Shown: positions 1 through 7,805 of the stretch, in pieces | Layout: each line of letters begins with the position of its first letter | Position numbering within the stretch: position 1 is the first letter of the stretch | Assembly: GCA_035315685.1 (NCBI GenBank) | Contig: DATFXR010000540.1 | Location: 1-23,405 of the forward strand | DNA: 23,405 nt | Direction of reading: 5' to 3' | Origin: QHWK01 sp035315685 | GTDB lineage: Bacteria; Acidobacteriota; Vicinamibacteria; Vicinamibacterales; CAVVIG01 | The notes under the pieces: generated by a model | Told to the model about the DNA's origin: nothing | Databases searched by the model: none | Seen by the model: the letters and a program-made list of their open reading frames with translations, nothing else | Position numbers and translations under genes: made by a program

Positions 1-1199
1 GTCCGCGTCGCGGCGACCGACATGTCGATGTCGAGCTCGCGCACGTCCTGACCGTTGCCGCCGTCGAGGGACACCGTCGTCGTGATCGGCGTCCGCCCGC
101 CCTCGACGTCCACGACCATGCGCGACTGGTTGGGCAGCTGCACCGTCGCCGCGTCGTCGGAGGTGCGGACGATGCCGTAGCCGCGCTGGTCGCCGTCGTA
201 GAAGCGCGCGCCCAGCTTCAGCGGACCGGCGCCCTGGTCGATGACGTTCAGTTCGAAGTCGCCGGTGACGCCGTGCGACGCGCCGATGCCGATGAGCAGG
301 TTCTCGACGCCGGCTTCCACGGCGAAGTCGCGCGCGCCATGCGGCGCGATGAACAGGCGGATTTCCGGCAGGTAGAGCCCGGTCCACGACTCGTCGAAAC
401 CGAACTGCGACAGCACGTCGGGCGGCGTCGACTGATCTGAGAGATCGAGCGTGCCGGAGCGGAAGCCGAAGCCGACCACCTGCGACGGCCCGATGAACGC
501 GTACGGCGGATCCATCCGGATCAACTCGGCGACGGCGATGTCGCCGGGATCGTCGAGGCCGCTGGCGCCGGCCGACAGCAGCGTCGCCGTGATCGGATCC
601 ATGTTGGCGCTGCCTTGGGCCAGCCGGAACTTCAACCGCGGCAGCGTGATCTTGACCTTTTCGTTCTGCGGGTCGGGGACGAGCTGGCCGTTGGGATCGC
701 GCTTGGCGCCGCGCAGGAACGGCGGCCGCAGCACCACGCCGGTGAGCAGCAGGTCGAGCGTGAAGCCGGTGGTCGGATAATCCGATGGCGGCGCGTCGCC
801 AGGAACGTTGTCGTACGCGCTGAGCACTTGTCCGGTGTTGCCGAGCGCCGCCTGGCCGATTGTCGCCGCCGCGGTCGCGACCTTCTGCGACGCGACGCGC
901 GGCACTATCAGCTCGAAATCGAGCTTGGTGTCGCGAACGTCGATCCACGGATCGCGGCGGGACGCGTCTTGCTCCGGATGGTTCTCCGCGTTGGCCCAGG
1001 TGAGGGCCATGTTGCTCGGGTCGATCGAGAGGTTGCCTTCGAAGTCGACGGTGCCGCGAATCGTGATGCCGTTTTCGTCGCGGGCAATCTCGTGCCACGC
1101 GACCCGCAGCACGTCGAGGACTGCATGCCACTGGCCGAACGTGTCGCCTTGAAGAACGTACGGCGAGACGAGATCGACGAGAGAAAGCTCGAACGCCAC
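1..1199 (-). CDS. Large unrecognised protein, partial (continues past left edge)
   Basis: The minus strand is open in one frame from position 1199 to the left edge (about 399 codons) with strong G/C preference at third codon positions, as in the clear genes of the window. I place the start at GTG 1199-1197 (product begins MAFELSLVDLVSPYV), preceded by an AAAGAGG-like ribosome site about 11 bases upstream; the frame is closed by a TAG some 70 bases further up and holds no ATG or GTG before this one. The product has no signal peptide or membrane segment. It is rich in short alternating hydrophobic stretches and in Gly/Asp turns, suggesting a large beta-rich protein. I recognise no domain. The C-terminus is outside the window, so total length is unknown. 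That it is coding is fairly sure; its role is unknown. Confidence 0.75.
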   Translation of the reverse strand, partial: MAFELSLVDLVSPYVLQGDTFGQWHAVLDVLRVAWHEIARDENGITIRGTVDFEGNLSIDPSNMALTWANAENHPEQDASRRDPWIDVRDTKLDFELIVPRVASQKVATAAATIGQAALGNTGQVLSAYDNVPGDAPPSDYPTTGFTLDLLLTGVVLRPPFLRGAKRDPNGQLVPDPQNEKVKITLPRLKFRLAQGSANMDPITATLLSAGASGLDDPGDIAVAELIRMDPPYAFIGPSQVVGFGFRSGTLDLSDQSTPPDVLSQFGFDESWTGLYLPEIRLFIAPHGARDFAVEAGVENLLIGIGASHGVTGDFELNVIDQGAGPLKLGARFYDGDQRGYGIVRTSDDAATVQLPNQSRMVVDVEGGRTPITTTVSLDGGNGQDVRELDIDMSVAATR

Positions 1200-1646
1200 G
1201 GCAGTCTGCGCCTCTTTGAGCAGTGCGCGTTCAGACGGCGAGCCCGCGATTCGTGTCGGTCGGTTCGACTACTCGGGAGATTGAGGGTCACCGCTGACGC
1301 GCAATTGCGGCGGGAGTCTACCATCGGCAGATCGCTGCGCTTGCACAAATCTTACAAATTTACCAAATTGGTACATCCACCGGCAGCGACAATGCCGTCG
1401 TCGGTTTCGATGAGCGTGTCGGCGGTGAAGACCGAAAAACGCGCGTCTTCGATGTGCGCTCTCGTTTGTCACAATCAGGATCGCGCACCGTCTCCGAGTT
1501 GATTCACGACGCGATAAACCGGCACAAATTGTCGAGCTGTCCACACGGACATTGTGCACTGTCGCACGAGAGCGACCGAGGTCGCGACACGCGAAGGCTG
1601 ACCGTCCGGCCGAATGATGCCGCAGTCGCGCCAGCGAACCGCGGCG
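1200..1646. other. Intergenic region, no gene seen
   Basis: This 447-base stretch lies between two minus-strand genes. The frames open across it are arginine/serine-rich and lack codon bias. It is more AT-rich than its surroundings around 1340-1380, which is where a promoter for the gene at 1199 would be expected. A small perfect hairpin (GCGACC-GA-GGTCGC, 1572-1585) lies about 60 bases past the stop of the activator at 1647 and could mark the end of its transcript, but no T-tract follows it. Confidence 0.5.
1345..1373. promoter_or_regulatory. AT-rich phased repeats and palindrome, candidate operator
   Basis: Three copies of (A/C)CAAAT begin at 1345, 1354 and 1363, exactly 9 bases apart. The last is part of the near-perfect palindrome TACCAA-A-TTGGTA at 1361-1373. 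The cluster lies about 150 bases upstream of the gene starting at 1199 and stands out as AT-rich in GC-rich DNA. A regulator binding site is an inference; no regulator can be named. Confidence 0.3.
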
Positions 1647-2726
1647 TCATTCCGCGCGTTGAAGAGTCAGCGCCGGCGGGTCACACACTTCGACTGGTGA
1701 TTCGATGACGTGCCGGCGGTCGACACGACGCTGAGTGTCGAGCGTCGGATACTTGTTCAGGTAGTAGGCGAGCGCGCGCGGCGTGATCCCCATTGCCTGT
1801 GCCGCCTGCCGTTTCACGACCGTCATTTCCAACGCTCGACGAATCGTTTCTTGTTCGATCCACTCGACGTTGTGGCGGAGGTTCAAGGAAGGAGCGACCG
1901 CCGAACGGGGTCTGGTGCTCCCCAGCACGATCGCCGTCCTGGTAATCCACGTGCCGGTGCTCAGGACTACGGCCCGCTCGATCGCATTCTCGAGTTCGCG
2001 GATGTTGCCAGGCCAGGGATGACCGACCAGGCGAGAGACGGCGCCCTCGTCCAGACCGGCGATCGCCTTGCCGATCCGGCGCGCGTGCTTCTCGACAAAA
2101 TGCGCCGCGAGCAAAGGAATGTCCTCGGGGCGATCGCGGAGCGGCGGCAATTCGATGCGGATGACATCCAGCCGGTAATACAAGTCTTCCTGAAAGAGAC
2201 CCTGCTGGACCATCTCGACCAGGTCTCGATTCGTCGCGGCGATCACCCGAACGTCGACGTGCTCGGCGCGTTCCGAGCCGAGCGGCTCGATCTCCCGTTC
2301 CTGCAGGACGCGCAGCAGCTTTGCCTGCAAGGTCACGTGCATCGTGCCAATTTCATCGAGAAAGATCGAGCTCCGGTTCGCGAGCGCGAACTTCCCGCGT
2401 TTCGAACCGGCTGCACCCGTGAAGGCGCCCCGCACATGCCCAAACAGCTCCGACTCCAGCAAGGTGTCCGGAATGGCGACGCAGTTGACCTTGATGAACG
2501 GCATCTCGGCTTGAGCGCTGCGATCGTGCACGGCGCGTGCGACCAGCTCTTTGCCGGTGCCGGTTTCGCCGGTGATCAGGACCGTGCTCTTGGTCCGCGC
2601 AACCCGCTCGATCCGATCGATGACCGCCGCAATCGCCGGACTGCGGCCGACGATTCCATGCCGGTCGTTCCAATCCTGACCGACGCTTCCAGCCAGCGGT
2701 CGACGACTGGCTCTCACAATCTCCAC
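1647..2726 (-). CDS. Sigma-54-dependent transcriptional activator, PspF-type (no sensory domain)
   Basis: This 359-residue protein is an AAA+ enhancer-binding protein that would use ATP to open promoters bound by sigma-54 RNA polymerase. Visible motifs are Walker A GETGTGKE (53-60), the sigma-54 contact loop GAFTGA (100-105), Walker B FLDEIG (122-127), the arginine-finger region LYYRLD (182-187) and WPGNIRELEN (238-247). A Fis-type helix-turn-helix lies at about 303-325. Only about 25 residues precede the AAA+ domain, so there is no receiver, GAF or PAS domain; control must come from its level or from a partner protein. The start is GTG with a strong AGGAGGGG site a few bases upstream. It is divergent from the CHRD lipoprotein gene, whose promoter is of the sigma-54 type, so that gene is its likely target. 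Confidence 0.93.
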   Translation of the reverse strand: MEIVRASRRPLAGSVGQDWNDRHGIVGRSPAIAAVIDRIERVARTKSTVLITGETGTGKELVARAVHDRSAQAEMPFIKVNCVAIPDTLLESELFGHVRGAFTGAAGSKRGKFALANRSSIFLDEIGTMHVTLQAKLLRVLQEREIEPLGSERAEHVDVRVIAATNRDLVEMVQQGLFQEDLYYRLDVIRIELPPLRDRPEDIPLLAAHFVEKHARRIGKAIAGLDEGAVSRLVGHPWPGNIRELENAIERAVVLSTGTWITRTAIVLGSTRPRSAVAPSLNLRHNVEWIEQETIRRALEMTVVKRQAAQAMGITPRALAYYLNKYPTLDTQRRVDRRHVIESPVEVCDPPALTLQRAE

Positions 2727-2890
2727 GGCCCCTCCTTCTCGAAGCGTGACCCTTTGAAGATAGGAGAGCCGCGGTCCGTGGGCGTGGTCGTTCGAGTGAC
2801 GATGGCGGTCCTATTTTCGTGACTGCCGACTCTTGACGACTCCGCACCACGCGGGCGGCGGTATTCAGGGAGTGCGCCAGGCAACTTGCC

Positions 2891-2906
2891 GCGTAATGCG
2901 TTACGC
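2891..2906. promoter_or_regulatory. Inverted repeat, candidate upstream activator site
   Basis: GCGTAA-TGCG-TTACGC is a perfect 6-base inverted repeat with a 4-base spacer. It sits about 53 bases upstream of the -24 element at 2959, in the divergent region between the activator and the CHRD gene. Position and symmetry suit a binding site for the dimeric Fis-type helix-turn-helix of the activator. The assignment is an inference from position. Confidence 0.4.
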
Positions 2907-2958
2907 ATCAGGGAATGGGTCCGCCCGCGGCTGTCGATTCATTTCAACAGGTTGCGGG

Positions 2959-2974
2959 TGGCCGTCTGCTTGCT
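2959..2974 (+). promoter_or_regulatory. Sigma-54 (-24/-12) promoter of the CHRD lipoprotein gene
   Basis: TGGC at 2959-2962 and TTGCT at 2970-2974 give the invariant GG-N10-GC spacing of sigma-54 promoters and match the conserved ends of TGGCACG-N4-TTGCW. Transcription would start about 12 bases downstream, near 2985, leaving a leader of about 50 bases before the ATG at 3034. The adjacent divergent gene encodes a GAFTGA-type activator, which supports the call. Confidence 0.75.
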
Positions 2975-3033
2975 GACCATGGTTGCCGTTGGCAAATTCT
3001 TTCACCATTGAATTCGATCACAGGAGCTGAATC

Positions 3034-3561
3034 ATGAAGTACCTCAACGCGTGTGCGCTCGTAATCTCTCTGGCGACGGTCGCCGCGTGCAGCAGCAATT
3101 CGCCGGACGCGCCGTCGGGAAATGCGAATGCAACGCACACTTTCACGGCCACGCTGAGGCCGTCGGAAGAAGTGCCGCCGGTGACCGGTACGGAGTCGGC
3201 AGGCGGCGGCACCGTGACCATCACACTCGCTGCCATGAACGACTCGTCCGGGAATATCACGTCGGCCACAGCGGCGTTTGCGGTGAATCTCACCGGCTTT
3301 CCGGCCGGCACACCGATCAACATCGCGCACATCCACCAGGCGGCGGCCGGTCAGTCGGGAAACGTGGTGGTGAGCACCGCAGTCAATCCGGGCGAGGTGA
3401 ATCTGACGAACGGGAGCGGCTCGTTCAACAGAAACGGGATCGCGGTGCCGCCGGAGATCGCCAGCCAGTTGCTGAGCAATCCGGCCGGCTTCTATTTCAA
3501 TGTTCATTCGACTCTGAACCCGGGCGGCGTCGCGCGCGGTCAGCTGGTCCGCGTCCAGTAG
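3034..3561 (+). CDS. CHRD domain lipoprotein
   Basis: This 175-residue protein starts with a lipoprotein signal: a charged N-terminus, a hydrophobic stretch and a lipobox ending at Cys19 (TVAAC), followed by a Ser/Asn/Pro-rich linker. Residues from about 35 to the end form a CHRD domain: the opening FTATLRPSEEVPPV, a central IAHIHQAA, and the closing FYFNVHSTLNPGGVARGQL. CHRD domains occur in chordin and in many bacterial exported proteins; their bacterial biochemical role is not established. The ATG has an AGGAG site 7 bases upstream (3022-3026). It is preceded by a sigma-54 promoter at 2959 and a divergent sigma-54 activator, so expression is probably conditional. The protein is likely anchored to a membrane surface. 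Confidence 0.92.
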   Translation: MKYLNACALVISLATVAACSSNSPDAPSGNANATHTFTATLRPSEEVPPVTGTESAGGGTVTITLAAMNDSSGNITSATAAFAVNLTGFPAGTPINIAHIHQAAAGQSGNVVVSTAVNPGEVNLTNGSGSFNRNGIAVPPEIASQLLSNPAGFYFNVHSTLNPGGVARGQLVRVQ

Positions 3562-3584
3562 ACGGTCCCTTTTCGAAGTGCTGC

Positions 3585-3617
3585 GGACCGGCCGCGTCGA
3601 CGCCTCACGGCCGGTCC
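3585..3617 (+). terminator. Strong GC-rich hairpin after the CHRD gene
   Basis: GGACCGGCCG (3585-3594) and CGGCCGGTCC (3608-3617) form a perfect 10-base stem with a 13-base loop, 24 bases after the CHRD stop codon. No T-tract follows, so it may attenuate transcription or stabilise the message rather than act as a classic terminator. Confidence 0.45.
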
Positions 3618-3669
3618 CGACACGATTCGATCTTCATCGATCACAGGCAGGTCGCGACCGGAGGCCGCG

Positions 3670-4365
3670 ATGGAACATATTGGAATTCTTGGGACGGGCC
3701 GGATGGGTGTCCGCCTGGCGCTTCTCTTCGCGCACGCAGGAAACAACGTCGTGCTCGGCTCGAGAAACCTGGCCAGAGCGAACCGGGTCGTCGAGCGGCT
3801 GCGCGAGCCCCTGATTCGAGCCGGATCGTACGAGGCAGCGGCCGCTCAGCCCGTCGTGCTTCCGGCCATCCAGGTGCGTTACGGTCTGTTCGACATCTTG
3901 GAGCTCTATCGCCCGTTCCTCGACGACAAGCTCGTCGTCGACATCTCGAACCCCTTCAACGTCGACTACTCCGATTTCATCCTGCCGTGGAACACGAGCA
4001 GCGCCGAACAGCTGCAGTTCCGCTTTCCCCGCTCAATCATCGTCGGCGCGTTCAAGAACGTCTTCTGGGAAGTGTTCGACGCGCCGCGGTTCGACGGCGA
4101 GACACTGAGCGACATCTTCGTGGTCGGCAATGACGAGGCGGCGAAGCAGCGGTTCATCGCGCTGTGTGCCGGTTCCCCGTTTCGCTACATCGACGCCGGC
4201 AGGCTCCGGAACGCCCGAACGGTCGAACGCATGACCCTGCTCATCGGAGAGCTGGGAGTCCGCTATGGGTTCTTCCCGCGCATGAACTACAAGCTGCTGG
4301 GCGGTCCCTGGACCCCCGGGCAGGCCGACCGGCTGGCCGCGATTATCAACGAGCGGAGCCACTGA
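3670..4365 (+). CDS. NADPH-dependent F420 reductase-family oxidoreductase
   Basis: This 231-residue protein has an N-terminal Rossmann fold: IGILGTGRMG with GxGxxG at residues 8-13, followed by a second strand ending in LGSRN, a pattern that usually suits NADP(H). The strand LVVDISNPF near residue 95 and VGAFKN near residue 125 are typical of the F420-dependent NADP reductase family (Pfam F420_oxidored). The true substrate in this family is often unknown, and use of F420 cannot be read from the sequence. The ATG has a GGAGG site 5 bases upstream (3660-3664). It is co-directional with the CHRD gene but separated from it by a strong hairpin, so it may have its own promoter. It is convergent with the large regulator ending at 4394. 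Confidence 0.85.
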   Translation: MEHIGILGTGRMGVRLALLFAHAGNNVVLGSRNLARANRVVERLREPLIRAGSYEAAAAQPVVLPAIQVRYGLFDILELYRPFLDDKLVVDISNPFNVDYSDFILPWNTSSAEQLQFRFPRSIIVGAFKNVFWEVFDAPRFDGETLSDIFVVGNDEAAKQRFIALCAGSPFRYIDAGRLRNARTVERMTLLIGELGVRYGFFPRMNYKLLGGPWTPGQADRLAAIINERSH

Positions 4366-4393
4366 CGGATGACACAACGCGACGGCTCCTTGC

Positions 4394-7300
4394 TTACAGT
4401 TCCACCTCCAGTTCCTCCTCCAGAACGCGACGGACGGCGGCGGCGTCGAGCAACGCGTCCCGGAGCGGCTCGCCGGGTTGAAAGGTCTCGGCGAGCGAGG
4501 CGATGTGGGCGCGGGCGCTCGCACGGTGCGCGGCGGCCATGTCACCGCGACCTGTTCTCCGGTGGAGTTCCCACGCCGTGCCATGCACCCGCCACGCGGA
4601 CGTCGGCGTATCGGTGGATCTCAGCGCGACCAGGGCATGATCGATGGACTGCCGGGCGTCGCTCCAGTTCGATTCGGCGATCGCCACCTGCGCGCGCGTT
4701 TCCCACGCCAGCGCCTGCAGATTCGGATCGGCTGTTGCGCACGCCGCGTCGGCCAGGCCGTCCGCCTCACGCCGTGCGTTCGCGAAATCTCGCGATTGCA
4801 GCCATGCGCGAGTCAGCCCGACGTGCGCGTGCAGCCGCCAGTACCAATGCAGGAAGAACTTCGGCGTCTGCATCGGATCCATGACGTGCTCGAAGCATCG
4901 CCGCGCCTCGTCGTGGCGCCGCCGATCGAGGGCTTCGAAGCCGGCGGCCAGCCGGCCGATGGCCTGTGCCTGACCCGTCGGGTAGACGCTGCGGCGCATG
5001 AGCTCGTCGCACACCCGCTGCGTCCCCGCGTAGTCCATGGCCAGCGTCCGCAGCCACGCCTCCCGATACATGAACAGCCAGGGATCGCTGCCATTTCTCT
5101 CGGACGTCTCCTCGTTGGCCCGAATGATGCGCAGCACGTCGCCGAATCGGCCGAGTTGCAGCAAGGCCAGAATCTGCGCGCTCAGCGCCAGCAGATGCAT
5201 GATCACGCTCGTCGGTTCGTTGATTGTGGCGATGCCCGCCTCGGCCGCCCTGGCCGCGTCGAGGGCCCACCTCGATTCGCCGTGCAGCGCCTGAAGATGT
5301 GCGTAGATCACGTCGTCGTACCCGGGCGCCGTCCTGTCGCCCTTGGGATGAACAATCTGGTGGGCGGCGTGGCAGACGTGCGCATCCTCCACGCGCCACG
5401 TGTCATAGAGAAGACGCGTGCCCGCGGCGAGGAGGTTGACACGCGCGTGCATCAGCGGATCGTCGAGTCCGGCACTGGCTTGCGCGGCCTCCTGGAGAAC
5501 GGCGATCGCGCGGTCGGGATCGAGCAGCCCGAGCGGGCGGGAAAGATAACACTGGGCTTCGACCTGAGCGGTAGTGATGCCGGCCCGAGTGGCGAGCGTC
5601 GACGCGGCTTCGAACGCCGCGGCCGATTCGACCATCGCGCCAAGCGCGTAATGCGCATCGCCAATCCGCTCGAGAATCTGCATCTCGAGGGGCGCCCGGT
5701 GATCGGCAGGCAGCCGAGGCACGAGATCGACGGCGTGCTGGAGAACGTCGAGCGCGTCACGAACGGCGAAGCGACGCGCGGCATGTCCGGCCGCGTCCAT
5801 CAGGTAGCGGATCGCCGGTTCGTAGTGATGGGCCTTCTCGAAATGGAGGGCGAGCTCCGGCGCCAGCGCGAGCGTCCGTAGCCCGAACAATGTCTCGAGA
5901 CGCTCCGCGATCAGGCGATGCAGCTTCGAGCGGCTCACATCTGACAGCCGACCGTAGACCGCCTGGCGGTACAGCGAATGCTGGAATTCGTAGTACGCCG
6001 ATATCGTCCCGTCGGCCAGTTCTCCGATTCCCGCCGTCCGAATGAACGCGCGCCGCTCGGCGAGCTGCTCACACAGCTGCTCGACATCGTCCAACTCGGC
6101 CGATCCGCCGGCAACCGTCCACGCCGGGAAGCGTTCTCCGATCGCGCTGGCTTTCCTCAGCGCATGCTGTTCCGCGCCCGTCAAGCGATCGAACTGCTCG
6201 TTCAGCATCTCCTGGAGCGACGGCGGCACGCCTGGTTCGATTCGATCGACCGGCACGGCCAGCCGCCACTTCTGGTTGTCTTGCGTGACGACTCCGCTGG
6301 CCACCAGGTCACGGACGAGCGCCGCCACGAAGAGTGGATTCCCGCCCGAGTGTCGATGGATGGGGCGGGCAAGATCGGCCGCGAAACTGGCGCCGCCGAA
6401 CTGCAGCGAGAGGTACTCGGATACTTCGGCGGCCTCGAACTCCTTCAGCGGAATCTCGCCGCACAGCTCGCGAATCGCAAGGTCCTGCCGCAAACGGCCG
6501 ATCGCGGTCTGAGACGCAGTGGCTGGAGCACGAAGGGTGCCGACGAGGAGCACCTGCGCGCGACCCTGACGCCGACCGAACGTCGAGATAAAGTCCAGCG
6601 TCGAGAGATCCGCCCAATGGAGGTCTTCGAGAACGAGGATGAGTGCGTGGTCGGCGGTAATGGATTCGAGTGCGTCACAGACTTCGCGAACCATGCGCTC
6701 GCGAGTCATGCCGACCGTGTCACGCTGGAGCGCCGCGCGCTGCTCGGCCTTCACGAGCGACGGAAACTGGAGCAGCCATGTCGGCGCCCGTGTCGCCAAC
6801 GCGCGGACGAAACGCCCGTCGTCCGACGCCCGAAGCAACTGATCGATGGCTTCGAGGATCGGATAGTACGCTTCCTGGCCGCCGAATCCCTCGATGCATT
6901 GACCGCGCGCGATCCGCAGATCCGGCAGCAGACCGGCCCGCTGAACGAACAGGTCGACGAAGGTGGTCTTCCCGACGCCAGCCTCCCCGCTCACGAAGAC
7001 GACTTGCCGCTCGCCTCGCATCGCGCGTTCGAGATGGCGGTCGAGTCGGGCGCGGGCCGCCTGTCGATCCACGAACGGTTTCGCCGCGGCGAGAGGTTGG
7101 CCGGCCGAGACTGGGCGATCGTCGGTCACCGGTGCGACGAACTGGTACCCACGCTTCGGAAAGGTTCGAATGAACTCCGGATTGTCATGCCGGTCGCCGA
7201 GAACCTTCCGGATTCCCAGGATGTACTTCTTGACGACTTCATGGTTGACGAAGCTGTCGGTCCACAGCGCTTCGAGGATCTCTTCCTGTGTAACGAGCCG

Positions 7301-7423
7301 GTCGCGATGGTCGACCAGGTATCGCAGCAGGTCGAAAGCCTTCGGGGTGAGCGAGACGCGTTCGTCCCCGCGCCACAGGCACTGATTGATCGTGTCGAGC
7401 CTGAACGCGTGGAACTGCTTCAT
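4394..7423 (-). CDS. Winged-helix / AAA ATPase / TPR transcriptional regulator
   Basis: This regulator has 1009 residues from ATG 7423. The frame stays open for another 154 codons upstream, but that part is Arg/Ser-rich and unlike protein, so I start at MKQFHAFRLD. Residues 1-98 are an OmpR/CadC-type winged-helix domain (LTPKAFDLLRYLVDH, recognition-helix region about 57-74, RTFPKRGYQF wing). Residues about 115-400 are an AAA_16-type NTPase with Walker A GEAGVGKT (146-153) and Walker B LILVLEDLHWAD (261-272). The remainder is helical with TPR-like repeats. The architecture matches large ATP-binding regulators in which the TPR region is thought to sense a ligand or partner; no membrane segment is visible. 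The ribosome site is weak. The target genes are not evident from its neighbours. Confidence 0.88.
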   Translation of the reverse strand: MKQFHAFRLDTINQCLWRGDERVSLTPKAFDLLRYLVDHRDRLVTQEEILEALWTDSFVNHEVVKKYILGIRKVLGDRHDNPEFIRTFPKRGYQFVAPVTDDRPVSAGQPLAAAKPFVDRQAARARLDRHLERAMRGERQVVFVSGEAGVGKTTFVDLFVQRAGLLPDLRIARGQCIEGFGGQEAYYPILEAIDQLLRASDDGRFVRALATRAPTWLLQFPSLVKAEQRAALQRDTVGMTRERMVREVCDALESITADHALILVLEDLHWADLSTLDFISTFGRRQGRAQVLLVGTLRAPATASQTAIGRLRQDLAIRELCGEIPLKEFEAAEVSEYLSLQFGGASFAADLARPIHRHSGGNPLFVAALVRDLVASGVVTQDNQKWRLAVPVDRIEPGVPPSLQEMLNEQFDRLTGAEQHALRKASAIGERFPAWTVAGGSAELDDVEQLCEQLAERRAFIRTAGIGELADGTISAYYEFQHSLYRQAVYGRLSDVSRSKLHRLIAERLETLFGLRTLALAPELALHFEKAHHYEPAIRYLMDAAGHAARRFAVRDALDVLQHAVDLVPRLPADHRAPLEMQILERIGDAHYALGAMVESAAAFEAASTLATRAGITTAQVEAQCYLSRPLGLLDPDRAIAVLQEAAQASAGLDDPLMHARVNLLAAGTRLLYDTWRVEDAHVCHAAHQIVHPKGDRTAPGYDDVIYAHLQALHGESRWALDAARAAEAGIATINEPTSVIMHLLALSAQILALLQLGRFGDVLRIIRANEETSERNGSDPWLFMYREAWLRTLAMDYAGTQRVCDELMRRSVYPTGQAQAIGRLAAGFEALDRRRHDEARRCFEHVMDPMQTPKFFLHWYWRLHAHVGLTRAWLQSRDFANARREADGLADAACATADPNLQALAWETRAQVAIAESNWSDARQSIDHALVALRSTDTPTSAWRVHGTAWELHRRTGRGDMAAAHRASARAHIASLAETFQPGEPLRDALLDAAAVRRVLEEELEVEL

Positions 7424-7805
7424 CGTGGCGGGCTTGCTGACCGGGTGAATCCGTCGCTGTTGCCTATTGTAATCCGCGACATGCTCTCGCGCCCGCCGGA
7501 TCGGTTCGTGGCTCGTCGTGTCAGAGCAGAGGAGCATCGAGACCAACGGACGGCAGGGGCGTCGCGAAACCTCCGACTCGGTGCTCGAGATGCGGTTCGA
7601 TAATCGGAGGCGGAATCCGGCGGACCGATTGTCAGAGGATGCTCGACGATCTGCCGATCGTGCCGAGGGAACGCTTCGTGCTGAGCGCGTCGCGAAGCGC
7701 AGCCGGATCCGCGGTCCCGCAGGCGCCAGAGCAGGACAACGTCGAATCGTCACCGCGGCGCCCGGACAGACGCCGCGGTGGTCCGACCTGTCATCCGATC
7801 GTCGT
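7424..7805. other. Intergenic region upstream of the large regulator
   Basis: This 382-base gap lies between two minus-strand genes. It holds the terminator-like hairpin at 7751-7780 and, on the minus strand at 7471-7466, a TACAAT that could be a -10 element about 45 bases before the regulator start. No convincing -35 element is seen. Both strands have open frames, but their translations are low-complexity Arg/Ser sequence with no family resemblance. Confidence 0.5.
7751..7780 (-). terminator. Hairpin after the delta-60 repeat gene
   Basis: CACCGCGGCG (7751-7760) and CGCCGCGGTG (7771-7780) form a perfect 10-base stem with a 10-base loop. It lies 25 bases past the stop codon of the minus-strand gene ending at 7806. 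It lacks a T-run on the transcribed side, so termination efficiency is uncertain. Confidence 0.5.

Noticed and set aside
1427..1450. GAAGAC/GTCTTC inverted repeat as a terminator
   Set aside because: The arms are only 6 bases long with a 12-base loop, no T-tract follows, and it is far from any gene end.
1710..2822. Plus-strand 370-codon frame opposite the first sigma-54 activator
   Set aside because: Antisense shadow; all conserved motifs are on the minus strand.
4355..4389. GGAGCC/GGCTCC inverted repeat between the convergent genes as a shared terminator
   Set aside because: The stem is 6 bases with a 23-base loop and lacks T-runs; too weak to call.
4478..7603. Several long plus-strand frames opposite the large regulator
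   Set aside because: They are antisense shadows in GC-rich DNA; the minus strand carries the winged-helix, Walker motifs and TPR region.
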